In this document: positions 56,618 to 64,000 of the stretch, one piece after another
How the letters are laid out: every line of letters begins with the position of its first letter
Position numbering within the stretch: the stretch's first letter is position 1
Assembly (NCBI RefSeq): GCF_030295995.1
Contig: NZ_AP027365.1
Span: forward strand, 4,211,311 to 4,275,310
Origin: Thalassotalea hakodatensis
GTDB taxonomy: Bacteria; Pseudomonadota; Gammaproteobacteria; Enterobacterales; Alteromonadaceae
Direction: 5' to 3'
DNA length: 64,000 nt
Notes under the pieces: generated by a model
What the model was told of the DNA's origin: nothing
Databases searched by the model: none
What the model saw: the letters and a program-made list of their open reading frames with translations, nothing else
Made by a program: the position numbers and the translations under genes

Positions 56618-57244
56618 TTAAACGTTAATTAGTTCAATCAAGTGACGTTCGCCAATTAGTTCAGGCACTTTAATTTCATGACTATCCGCTAATATAACAC
56701 CTTTAGGTAATTGCGCTAATTCTTCTTGTGGATATTGACCTTTTAGCGCAAAAAATCTACCTTGATCTTTTGCAACAAGGTGATGGCACCATTGCACCAT
56801 ATCTTCTAGCGACGCAAAAGCTCGACTTAATACCCCATCAAATGGAACTTCAGGTTGATATGCTTCAACTCGCGATAATAAAGGAGATACATTAGCAAGT
56901 TTTAATTGAAAAACAACCTGCTTTAAAAAGGTTATACGCTTACCTAAGCTATCAAGTAACGTAAAGTGCTTTTCTGGGTACATTATCGCTAAAGGTATGC
57001 CAGGTAAACCTGGACCTGTTCCAACATCAATGAATGTTTCGCCCACGAGGAGAGGGCCGACCATCATACTGTCTAAAATATGTTTAACCAACATATCTTC
57101 AGGGTTTCTAACCGAAGTTAAATTATAGGTTTTATTCCATTTATTCAGTAACTCTACATAACTAATTAACTGAGAAATTTGCTGTTCTGATACGTTAAGA
57201 TCAGTTTTACTAATTAAACGTGCTAAGTTTTCTTTCAACGACAT
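56618..57244 (-). CDS. rsmG: 16S rRNA (guanine527-N7)-methyltransferase RsmG
   Basis: The start at 57244 ([11 protein letters not shown]) is taken as the first ATG; the frame extends to a TTG at 57256 with no family support. The 208-residue enzyme (E. coli 207) makes m7G527 in the 530 loop of 16S rRNA; loss gives low-level streptomycin resistance. Visible are [28 protein letters not shown] and the SAM-binding [20 protein letters not shown]. It lies 17 bp after mnmG. Confidence 0.96.
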   Translation of the reverse strand: MSLKENLARLISKTDLNVSEQQISQLISYVELLNKWNKTYNLTSVRNPEDMLVKHILDSMMVGPLLVGETFIDVGTGPGLPGIPLAIMYPEKHFTLLDSLGKRITFLKQVVFQLKLANVSPLLSRVEAYQPEVPFDGVLSRAFASLEDMVQWCHHLVAKDQGRFFALKGQYPQEELAQLPKGVILADSHEIKVPELIGERHLIELINV

Positions 57245-57261
57245 GTATAGGTCCAAAGAAT

Positions 57262-59151
57262 CTATGCGGATTTTCGCAATAAACCATGTTTTTTAAGATA
57301 AACTAATAATAACGATATTGCTGCTGGTGTGATACCAGAAATTCGCGAAGCTTTGCCAATCGTTTCAGGTTTAGCATCAGAAAGCTTAGCAACAACTTCA
57401 TTTGAAAGTCCTGAAATCTGGCTATAATCAAATTCAACAGGGATCAATGTATCTTCATGACGTTTTTTCTTGGCAATGTCGTCAAGTTGCCTATCAATAT
57501 AACCGGCATATTTAATTTGAATTTCAACTTGCTCAGACGCTTGTTTATCAGCTAAAGGCTGACCTAATGCTTCAATCGCCATTAAATCTTGATAGCGAAC
57601 TTCAGGGCGACGTAATAATTCTTCTAAACTATTTTCACGGCTAATTGGGTTTTTAACCAACTGATTTATTTGCGCTACTGCAGGGTGATCTTTCTGGATC
57701 CATGTAGATTTTAATCGCTGACGTTCTACTTCGATATTTTCAAGCTTTTCATTAAAACGTTGCCATCTTGCATCATCAACTAAACCAAGTTTGCGACCCG
57801 TTTCAGTTAAACGAATATCGGCATTGTCTTCTCTAAGCAATAATCGATATTCAGCACGAGATGTGAACATACGGTATGGCTCTTTAGTACCAAGCGTTGC
57901 TAAATCATCAACGAGTACTCCCATATAGGCTTGATCACGACCTAAAATCATTTGATCTTTACCTTGAACACGAGCAGCAGCATTAGTTGCAGCAATTAAT
58001 CCTTGAGCGCCAGCTTCTTCATAACCTGTAGTACCATTAATTTGCCCTGCAAAGTAAAGGTTATTGATAAATTTACTTTCTAAGGTTTGTTTTAAATCTC
58101 GAGGATCAAAAAAATCATATTCAATCGCATAACCAGGGCGGGTAATGTGCGCATTTTCAAAGCCATTAATTGACCGAACTAACGCCATTTGAACATCAAA
58201 AGGCAAACTCGTTGAAATACCGTTAGGGTATACTTCATGTGTGGTTAAGCCTTCTGGCTCTACAAATATTTGATGTGTATCTTTATCTGCAAAACGCATG
58301 ATTTTATCTTCGATAGAAGGGCAATAACGAGGCCCTACACCTTCGATGACGCCTGTATACATAGGTGATCTATCAAGTCCCTTACGGATAATGTCATGGG
58401 TATTGGCATTAGTGTGAGTAATAAAACACGGTATTTGTTCTGGATGATCAGTTGTTGATCCCATAAATGAAAATACGGGTCTAGGATCATCCCCAGGTTG
58501 TGCTTCCATCACTGAAAAATCTAAGGTTCTAGCATCAAGTCTTGGTGGTGTACCTGTTTTTAAACGATCCATTCTAAAAGGCATATCACGTAATTTATTT
58601 GCTAAATTAACACTTGCTGGATCTCCAGCTCTACCGCCTTGATAATTATTCAAACCAATATGTATTTGACCTGCGAGGAAAGTACCAACGGTTAATACAA
58701 CGGTTTGAGCTTTAAACTTTAAGCCCATTTGCGTTGATACACCAACGGCTTGATCATTTTCTAAAATAAGATCATCACAAGGTTGTTGAAAGATCGTTAA
58801 GTTTTCTTGGTTTTCAAGATAGTTACGTACGTAATTTCGATAAAGCGTACGATCTGCTTGAGCCCTAGTAGCCCTTACAGCAGGACCTTTGCTTGCATTT
58901 AAGGTACGAAATTGAATGGCAGCATGATCAATTGCTGTCGCCATTAAACCACCTAGCGCATCAATTTCTTTAACCAAATGTCCTTTGCCGATCCCACCGA
59001 TTGCAGGGTTACAAGACATTTGACCTAACGTGTCGATATTATGTGTTAACAATAGGGTTTTACACCCCATACGAGCAGCTGCCAAGGCCGCTTCTGTACC
59101 AGCATGACCACCACCTACAACGATGACTTCATAAGTGTCTTGATACCACAT
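57262..59151 (-). CDS. mnmG: tRNA uridine-5-carboxymethylaminomethyl synthase subunit MnmG
   Basis: The start at 59151 ([18 protein letters not shown]) matches E. coli MnmG (MFYPDPFDVIIIGGG) and gives 629 residues, the same length; an 11-codon longer frame is not used. The FAD-binding [17 protein letters not shown] is at about residues 13-29; [35 protein letters not shown] and [12 protein letters not shown] follow. With MnmE it modifies the wobble U34 of several tRNAs, using FAD and methylene-THF. Its 5' end faces oriC, and transcription away from oriC may affect initiation as in E. coli. Confidence 0.97.
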   Translation of the reverse strand: MWYQDTYEVIVVGGGHAGTEAALAAARMGCKTLLLTHNIDTLGQMSCNPAIGGIGKGHLVKEIDALGGLMATAIDHAAIQFRTLNASKGPAVRATRAQADRTLYRNYVRNYLENQENLTIFQQPCDDLILENDQAVGVSTQMGLKFKAQTVVLTVGTFLAGQIHIGLNNYQGGRAGDPASVNLANKLRDMPFRMDRLKTGTPPRLDARTLDFSVMEAQPGDDPRPVFSFMGSTTDHPEQIPCFITHTNANTHDIIRKGLDRSPMYTGVIEGVGPRYCPSIEDKIMRFADKDTHQIFVEPEGLTTHEVYPNGISTSLPFDVQMALVRSINGFENAHITRPGYAIEYDFFDPRDLKQTLESKFINNLYFAGQINGTTGYEEAGAQGLIAATNAAARVQGKDQMILGRDQAYMGVLVDDLATLGTKEPYRMFTSRAEYRLLLREDNADIRLTETGRKLGLVDDARWQRFNEKLENIEVERQRLKSTWIQKDHPAVAQINQLVKNPISRENSLEELLRRPEVRYQDLMAIEALGQPLADKQASEQVEIQIKYAGYIDRQLDDIAKKKRHEDTLIPVEFDYSQISGLSNEVVAKLSDAKPETIGKASRISGITPAAISLLLVYLKKHGLLRKSA

Positions 59152-59221
59152 AATGCCACTAACCTTAAAATGTATTTCTTGCAAAAGGGCACGTATTTTA
59201 TCTTGTTTTCTTGTGAAGTGA

Positions 59222-59545
59222 AACGATCAAATCACTAAAAAGATCAGCTGTGGATCATTAATAATATATAAAGATCTATATAAAGATCTTATTATTGATC
59301 TTTATTAGTAAAGTGATTTTCTGTGGATAAAGGGTTTTTCCTTATATAAATCAATTTGATCTTAATGATCGTTTCTTGTGATCAAAGTATGATCAATTGC
59401 TAAATAACCTTTGATCAAAAAGCCTATTTATCCACAACCGTGCGTATTTAATATTTTATTAACTGGAAAATAAATTTTAATACAGGGTTTATTCTTAAGT
59501 TATCCACATTTGATTTGTTTTAATACTCTTTCTGTGTATAAAATA
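59222..59545. other. Chromosomal replication origin oriC
   Basis: The mnmG-mioC gap (59152-59557) holds three perfect DnaA boxes: TGTGGATAA at 59322-59330 (reverse), TTATCCACA at 59428-59436 and 59500-59508. Two one-mismatch boxes lie at 59249-59257 (TGTGGATCA) and 59533-59541 (TGTGTATAA). Eleven GATC sites occur between 59225 and 59416. The order mnmG, AT-rich region, reverse first box, forward boxes, mioC equals that of E. coli oriC. GATCAATTGCTAA (59391-59403) is a possible IHF site. DnaA would open the AT-rich region; Dam and SeqA would control re-initiation. Confidence 0.96.
59257..59307. other. oriC unwinding region (DUE)
   Basis: An almost pure A/T stretch with four GATC sites lies left of the first DnaA box. 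GATCTTATTATTG (59285-59297) and the overlapping GATCTTTATTAGT (59297-59309) resemble the E. coli 13-mers (GATCTnTTnTTTT). The position on the mnmG side also agrees. Confidence 0.8.
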
Positions 59546-59557
59546 CTTATAAGCAGT

Positions 59558-60001
59558 TTATAAGTGATCTTTATTTGCTAAAAGCCATGCTTGTGCTTCT
59601 TCTTCTGGATCAATATCAAGTGTCATATCAAATGTTTTTATTGATATTAACCTTTTACAACCCTTTGAATATATTAGATTATCTATGTTTTTTGCTGCAA
59701 AACAGAAGGTGTCGTAATTAGAGTCTCCAATACCGATCACAGTATACTTAGTTGAGGATAAATCGATCGTAGTATTTGTGAGTTGATCAATAAAAGGCAG
59801 TAAGTTGTCTGGGTAATCTCCAGCACCATGTGTTGAGGTACATATTAACCATGTTTGATTTTGAGAGGGTATTTCAGTGAGATCAGGTGATAAATGCAGC
59901 GTTACATCATGTCCTAATTGCGTTAATGTTTCTTCGCACGCTTCTGCAACATATTCAGTGCCGCCTAGCATGCTTCCAACGATAATTTGAAATGAAGACA
60001 T
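59558..60001 (-). CDS. mioC: Flavodoxin-like protein MioC
   Basis: This 147-residue protein is a short-chain flavodoxin (E. coli MioC, 147). The FMN phosphate loop is GSMLGGTEYVAEA (about residues 8-20), with CTSTHGAGDYPDN and GIGDSNYDTFCFAAKNID for the ring. In E. coli it binds FMN and has been linked to biotin synthase activity; the role is not settled. It is transcribed toward oriC, so its readthrough may influence initiation. It follows mnmE by 9 bp, and the two are likely cotranscribed. Confidence 0.93.
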   Translation of the reverse strand: MSSFQIIVGSMLGGTEYVAEACEETLTQLGHDVTLHLSPDLTEIPSQNQTWLICTSTHGAGDYPDNLLPFIDQLTNTTIDLSSTKYTVIGIGDSNYDTFCFAAKNIDNLIYSKGCKRLISIKTFDMTLDIDPEEEAQAWLLANKDHL

Positions 60002-60010
60002 AATGATCCT

Positions 60011-61384
60011 TTATTTGCCAATACAAAATGATGAAAAGATCTCACCTAGTAGATCATCATTAGTAAATTCGCCTGTTATTTGATTTAACGCGTTCTGACA
60101 AAGTCTTAATTCTTCAGCTAGAATTTCACCTGCCACATAAGATTCAAGTTGCTCTAAGCCAATACTAAGATGATGATAGCCTTGTTCAATGGCTGCTAAA
60201 TGGCGTCTACGGGCCATAAAACCACCTTCTGTGCTACCTTGATAACCCATAATATCTTTTAAGTGGCCAGTTAGTAATGAAATACCATCTTGGTTTTTTG
60301 CAGAAAGGGTTATGGTTGGATAGTCAGTGTCTTTATCAAATTGAACGGCTTTGTTGAATATATCTGCTTTGTTTTTAATGATGGTCAATTCAATGTTTTC
60401 TGGAAGTTTTTCAAAAAACTCGGGCCAGTATTTTTTTGGATCTTCAATTGACTGATCCGCGTCAATTAATAGTAAAATTCGATCTGCTTGTTTTATTTCC
60501 TGCCATGCGCGTTCAATACCTATTTGCTCGACTTTATCAGATGATTTTCTAAGCCCTGCGGTGTCAATAATATGTAGCGGCATCCCATCAATATGAATAT
60601 GTTCTGATAATACGTCTCGTGTTGTTCCTGCGATATCTGTAACAATAGCGCTTTCTTTACCGCTTAGCGCATTTAACAGGCTCGATTTGCCTGCGTTAGG
60701 ACGGCCAGCGATTACAACCCTCATACCTTCTCTTAATAAACTACCTTGCTTTGCTTTTTGCTGCACATCTTCTACTTTTTTGATCAGTGCTTTAAGTTGA
60801 TTGACGACTTTTTCATCTGCAAGAAAATCAATTTCTTCTTCTGGAAAATCAATAGCTGCTTCCACATACATTCTTAAATGAATTGTGTCGTTTACTATCT
60901 CGTGAATTAGTGCTGAAAAATCGCCTTGTAACGAATGTAATGCGCTTTTTGCTGCTTGTTCTGATGTGGCATTGATCAAATCTGCAATCGCTTCAGCTTG
61001 TGCTAAATCGAGCTTATCATTTAGAAAAGCTTGCTCACTGAATTCACCGGGGTTGGCCATACGAATATTGTCAATTGCGATGATAGATTTTAATAACATA
61101 TCAAGAATAATAGGGCCGCCATGACCTTGAAGTTCTAATACATCTTCACCGGTAAATGAATTTGGGCCTTTAAAAAATAATGCGATACCCTGATCAATGA
61201 TTTGTTGATTATTATCATAAAAGGGTAAGTATTCAGCTTTTCTAATCGCAGGGCATCTACCTAATACTTTTTCTGCAACTTTAGAGGCTAGGGGGCCCGA
61301 TACTCTAATAATACCGACACCGCCTCTACCTGGTGGAGTAGCTTGTGCTGCAATGGTTTCAATATTGGATACTGTTGTTGTCAT
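60011..61384 (-). CDS. mnmE: tRNA modification GTPase MnmE
   Basis: The 457-residue protein has the N-terminal folate-binding domain ([24 protein letters not shown]), a helical domain with an inserted G domain (about residues 215-375: [35 protein letters not shown]), and the invariant C-terminal CIGK. With MnmG it installs cmnm5U34 in tRNA; the pair flank oriC here. It is preceded by the yidC terminator at 61442-61467, which suggests a promoter of its own between yidC and mnmE. Confidence 0.97.
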   Translation of the reverse strand: MTTTVSNIETIAAQATPPGRGGVGIIRVSGPLASKVAEKVLGRCPAIRKAEYLPFYDNNQQIIDQGIALFFKGPNSFTGEDVLELQGHGGPIILDMLLKSIIAIDNIRMANPGEFSEQAFLNDKLDLAQAEAIADLINATSEQAAKSALHSLQGDFSALIHEIVNDTIHLRMYVEAAIDFPEEEIDFLADEKVVNQLKALIKKVEDVQQKAKQGSLLREGMRVVIAGRPNAGKSSLLNALSGKESAIVTDIAGTTRDVLSEHIHIDGMPLHIIDTAGLRKSSDKVEQIGIERAWQEIKQADRILLLIDADQSIEDPKKYWPEFFEKLPENIELTIIKNKADIFNKAVQFDKDTDYPTITLSAKNQDGISLLTGHLKDIMGYQGSTEGGFMARRRHLAAIEQGYHHLSIGLEQLESYVAGEILAEELRLCQNALNQITGEFTNDDLLGEIFSSFCIGK

Positions 61385-61441
61385 AATGCTCTAACGACTA
61401 AATATGAATGCCAGTATTATAAACATAATCGTATTCAGGGT

Positions 61442-61468
61442 AAAAAAAAGCGACCTTTCGGTCGCTTA
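61442..61468 (-). terminator. Terminator after yidC
   Basis: AAGCGACC (61448-61455) pairs with GGTCGCTT (61460-61467), loop TTTC. On the minus strand it is followed by a run of T (61449-61442). It lies just past the yidC stop and separates yidC from mnmE. Confidence 0.93.
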
Positions 61469-61471
61469 TTG

Positions 61472-63106
61472 TTATTTATTTTTTTGCTTTTCGAGTGAGG
61501 CAAATATAATTTTCATCTGAATGATGGAAATAACATTACTCACTAGCCAGTACAATACTAGGCCTGACGGGAACCAGAAGAAAAAGATAGTAAACATTAC
61601 CGGCATATATTGCATAATTTTTTGCTGCATTGGGTCTTGTATGGTCATTGGCTGCATTTTTTGCATAATGAACATACTGATACCCATCAACACTGGTAAT
61701 ATGTAGTAAGGATCTTTAGAAGATAAATCAGTTAACCATAAACCGAATGACGCATGTCTTAATTCAACACTTTCTAAAAACACCCAATATAATGCTAAGA
61801 AAATAGGCATTTGAATTAATAACGGTAAACAACCACCGGCAGGGTTTACTTTCTCTTTGCGATAAAGCTCCATCATGGCTTGAGAAAGTTTTTGTCTATC
61901 GTCACCAAAACGCTCTTTTAACTGCGTCATTTTTGGTTGTAGTTCACGCATTTTTGCCATAGACGTGTATTGCGCTTTGGTGAGCGGGTACATAATACCT
62001 TTTACGATGACCGTAATGATAATAATTGCAACGCCCCAGTTGATGACAAGTGCTTGTATTTGAATCAGTAACCAGTGTAGTGGTGAACTGATCATAAATA
62101 AAAAGCCAAAATCGACGGTGAGATCAAGTCCATCTGCTATTTCAGCTAGTGCGTCTTGATCTTTAGGTCCAACATAGAATGTTGTTGAGATAGTTTCAGT
62201 TGAACCTGATTCAATAATTTGAGCTGGTGCTTTAAAGCCAATAACCGCTTCATTCTTACTACGTGAAAACTCAGTATATAATAAGTTTACTTGCTCAGCA
62301 TTAGGTACCCAAGCTGATACAAAGTAATGCTGAAGCATTGCAACCCAACCACCTTGAGTTGTTTCATTTAATTTTGCGTCAGCAATGTCATCAAAGTCAT
62401 ATTTTTCGTAGCGTTCTTCTTGGGTAGAATAAGCTGCACCTCGATAGGTTGGTATTAAAGCGCTAGATTGATCAACACTAGCCGATTGGCGTAGCTGAGC
62501 ATATAGTTCAACACTTGCTGCACTGTTTGATGCATTTTCAACAATATAATCTACGTCGACTTGGTAACTACCTGGTGTAAAGGAAAAGTTTTTCTTAACG
62601 GTTAAGCCATCGTTTGTAATATAAGTTAATGAAACAACAAGGGGTTGTCCTTCGCTCATTTGATAAGTAGTGCTTTCAACTTGGTAAATAGGGCGACCTT
62701 TCACTGTTCGGTCTATGCCTTGTGCACCCGTTAATCCACTTTGCGCAATATATCTAAAGTTACCATTTTGCATCATGGTAAACGGAATACCATTACCTTG
62801 TTCCGTGTCATAATTAAGCAACGTCGCCTCAACGATATCACCGCCTTTGGTATCTATTTTTATGGCTAATACATCCGTTGTAATTTCCACTAAAGTTGCA
62901 CTAGCTTTTGTTGTAACTTCTGTTGATTTTGAAGCACTTGGCGCAGGAACGAAGTCGTCATCACTTGATTGTGTGATAGCTGAATCATTGTCGCTTTGGC
63001 TGAATTGTGTGATCGGTTCAGGCGCATTGTCTTGTTGCCATTGCTGATACAGCAAAAAACTAACAACCATAAGCGCAATAAATAAAAAACTGCGTTGAGA
63101 CTCCAT
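61472..63106 (-). CDS. yidC: Membrane protein insertase YidC
   Basis: The 544-residue insertase (E. coli 548) has an N-terminal membrane segment (RSFLFIALMVVSFLLYQQW), a long periplasmic domain (about 25-340), and five C-terminal membrane helices with the cytoplasmic loop MYPLTKAQYTSMAKMRELQPKMTQLKERFGDDRQKLSQAMMELYRKEKVNPAGGCLPLLIQMPIFLALYW that is the family core. It inserts proteins such as the AtpE c subunit, alone or with SecYEG. It lies 2 bp after yidD, in the rpmH operon. Confidence 0.97.
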   Translation of the reverse strand: MESQRSFLFIALMVVSFLLYQQWQQDNAPEPITQFSQSDNDSAITQSSDDDFVPAPSASKSTEVTTKASATLVEITTDVLAIKIDTKGGDIVEATLLNYDTEQGNGIPFTMMQNGNFRYIAQSGLTGAQGIDRTVKGRPIYQVESTTYQMSEGQPLVVSLTYITNDGLTVKKNFSFTPGSYQVDVDYIVENASNSAASVELYAQLRQSASVDQSSALIPTYRGAAYSTQEERYEKYDFDDIADAKLNETTQGGWVAMLQHYFVSAWVPNAEQVNLLYTEFSRSKNEAVIGFKAPAQIIESGSTETISTTFYVGPKDQDALAEIADGLDLTVDFGFLFMISSPLHWLLIQIQALVINWGVAIIIITVIVKGIMYPLTKAQYTSMAKMRELQPKMTQLKERFGDDRQKLSQAMMELYRKEKVNPAGGCLPLLIQMPIFLALYWVFLESVELRHASFGLWLTDLSSKDPYYILPVLMGISMFIMQKMQPMTIQDPMQQKIMQYMPVMFTIFFFWFPSGLVLYWLVSNVISIIQMKIIFASLEKQKNK

Positions 63107-63108
63107 AA

Positions 63109-63360
63109 TTAATACTTTCTCTTCTTTTTTGGTGGTACGGGATCTTCACCGCCCGCATTTAGTGGGTGGCATTTTAGTATACGTTTGCCTGCTAACCAAC
63201 AACCTTTTACAACACCAAAGCGATTAATTGCCTCTATTGCATAAAAAGAGCATGTTGGCGTGAACCTGCAGTTACTCCCTAATAACGGGCTAAGCCAGCG
63301 TTGGTAAGCTTTTACAGCAGATATGGCTATTTTTTGTGGCGTTGAATTATTTTTCGCCAT
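63109..63360 (-). CDS. yidD: YidD, membrane protein insertion efficiency factor
   Basis: The 83-residue protein shows the complete YidD core: [53 protein letters not shown] and GGEDPVP, with three conserved Cys. It is an amphipathic, peripheral inner-membrane protein that aids YidC. Its start overlaps the end of rnpA by 34 bp in another frame, a known arrangement that suggests translational coupling. The C-terminal PPKKKRKY tail is basic. It is 2 bp before yidC. Confidence 0.95.
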   Translation of the reverse strand: MAKNNSTPQKIAISAVKAYQRWLSPLLGSNCRFTPTCSFYAIEAINRFGVVKGCWLAGKRILKCHPLNAGGEDPVPPKKKRKY

Positions 63361-63683
63361 ATTTTATCCAACTGCTTTGTTATTTGTTGGTTATCGAGTT
63401 CATCTGTGCCTGAGCGAACCATAACTACTATATCAATATGGGGTAGTTGATGTTGTTTCAAGCGAAAACTATTTCGTACTAATCTTTTTATCCGATTTCT
63501 TTGCACAGCAAGTTTTACGCGTTTTTTAGCAATGGCTAAACCTAAACGACTATTTTGTTCTGAATTTGGTGTAATTAGTACAGTGATATGGCTAGAGCCA
63601 AAACGAGATGGGTTTTTAAAAGCTGATTGGAATTGACCGGGAGTCAAAAGTCTTGACTCCCGAGTAAATTCAAAAGTAACCAT
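63327..63683 (-). CDS. rnpA: Ribonuclease P protein component
   Basis: The 118-residue basic protein (E. coli 119) binds the RNase P RNA and helps it cut tRNA leaders. Visible are [22 protein letters not shown], the RNR motif block [29 protein letters not shown] (about residues 47-75) and DIVVMVRSG. It follows rpmH by 38 bp with a hairpin in between, and overlaps yidD. The start matches the E. coli protein (MVKLAFPRELRLL). Confidence 0.96.
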   Translation of the reverse strand: MVTFEFTRESRLLTPGQFQSAFKNPSRFGSSHITVLITPNSEQNSRLGLAIAKKRVKLAVQRNRIKRLVRNSFRLKQHQLPHIDIVVMVRSGTDELDNQQITKQLDKIWRKIIQRHKK

Positions 63684-63694
63684 GAGGTTACAAA

Positions 63695-63720
63695 CTCTTT
63701 ATTGAAAGATTAATAAAGAG
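63695..63720 (-). promoter_or_regulatory. Hairpin between rpmH and rnpA
   Basis: CTCTTTATT (63695-63703) and AATAAAGAG (63712-63720) form a perfect nine-base stem with an eight-base loop just past the rpmH stop. An mRNA structure in this gap may lower rnpA output relative to rpmH; no T-run supports full termination. Confidence 0.6.
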
Positions 63721-63721
63721 A

Positions 63722-63913
<192 letters not shown>

Positions 63914-63930
63914 TCAAAAAAAGAGGCGGA

Positions 63931-63959
63931 ATTCTATATATTATACGCGCTAATGTCAA
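63931..63959 (-). promoter_or_regulatory. rpmH operon promoter (sigma-70)
   Basis: On the minus strand TTGACA (63959-63954) and TAGAAT (63936-63931) are separated by exactly 17 bp. The -35 is perfect and the -10 has five of six consensus bases; the spacer also holds TATAAT. The start would be about 75 bp before rpmH. Confidence 0.85.
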
Positions 63960-64000
63960 TCATTAATCTTGATTATATTGTTAGAGGATCAAAATAGATC

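Noticed and set aside
54886..57300. parS site near parAB
   Set aside because: I looked for TGTTTCACGTGAAACA or close variants here and across the window and found none; sites may lie on the other side of the origin.

Overview
The window is about 64 kb of AT-rich chromosome from a marine gammaproteobacterium. The gene order rpmH-rnpA-yidD-yidC-mnmE-mioC-[oriC]-mnmG-rsmG-parA-parB-atpIBEFHAGDC, with glmU and glmS nearby, is the conserved origin neighbourhood of Vibrio/Shewanella/Alteromonadales-type genomes. A SapC-family protein, a DUF416 YjaG homologue, ectoine genes and the low G+C fit Alteromonadales, most likely Colwelliaceae (Colwellia/Thalassotalea type). That placement is inference; no rRNA gene is present to test it. 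There is no tRNA, rRNA, CRISPR array, prophage or transposase gene in the window.

Layout. 1-7.1 kb: the start of ftsY, divergent rsmD, a small lipoprotein, yjaG, a long coiled-coil protein, a SapC-family protein, a membrane-anchored XRE regulator and pgi. 7.5-9.0 kb: a periplasmic family-3 binding protein and a CheW-like protein, separated by a 194-bp MITE-like element with 8-bp flanking repeats. 9.2-15.0 kb: ectoine synthesis, ectABC followed by the ectoine-type aspartokinase and a sodium:solute symporter. 15.1-19.3 kb: a second binding protein, a thioredoxin/CcdA pair, and a DJ-1/PfpI fusion protein with an AraC-type membrane regulator. 19.7-24.2 kb: a zinc locus with a His-rich TonB receptor behind two identical Zur-like boxes, an AztD-like His-rich lipoprotein, and a Fur-family Zur.

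24.2-40.9 kb looks like an envelope-stress island: MscS channel, entericidin, YihY, a membrane-anchored dual-specificity phosphatase, DUF502, BON protein, aconitase, MAPEG, PagL-like lipid A deacylase, a five-gene phosphorelay set (NtrC-type sigma-54 activator, a protein that is only a HisKA domain, CHASE3 kinase, Rcp1-like receiver, three-receiver hybrid kinase) and DUF1328. Good sigma-54 (-24/-12) promoter matches lie before the BON, DUF1328 and mscS genes, and two of these share a TGTAACTWTTACT motif about 95-120 bp upstream of the predicted start. I infer that the NtrC-type protein drives this set.

41.3-64 kb: glmS with its DeoR regulator, a chemoreceptor, glmU, the ATP synthase operon, parAB, rsmG, mnmG, oriC (three perfect DnaA boxes, two near-perfect ones, 11 GATC sites in 192 bp, AT-rich unwinding region), mioC, mnmE, and the yidC/yidD/rnpA/rpmH operon with a strong promoter. 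dnaA is presumably just beyond the right edge.

The most interesting items are the putative sigma-54 envelope-stress regulon with its isolated HisKA protein, the Zur-controlled zinc receptor/metallochaperone pair, the small mobile element with a solo end 4 kb away, the string of hairpins between atpB and atpE, and two branched RNA-like structures between DUF1328 and glmS.
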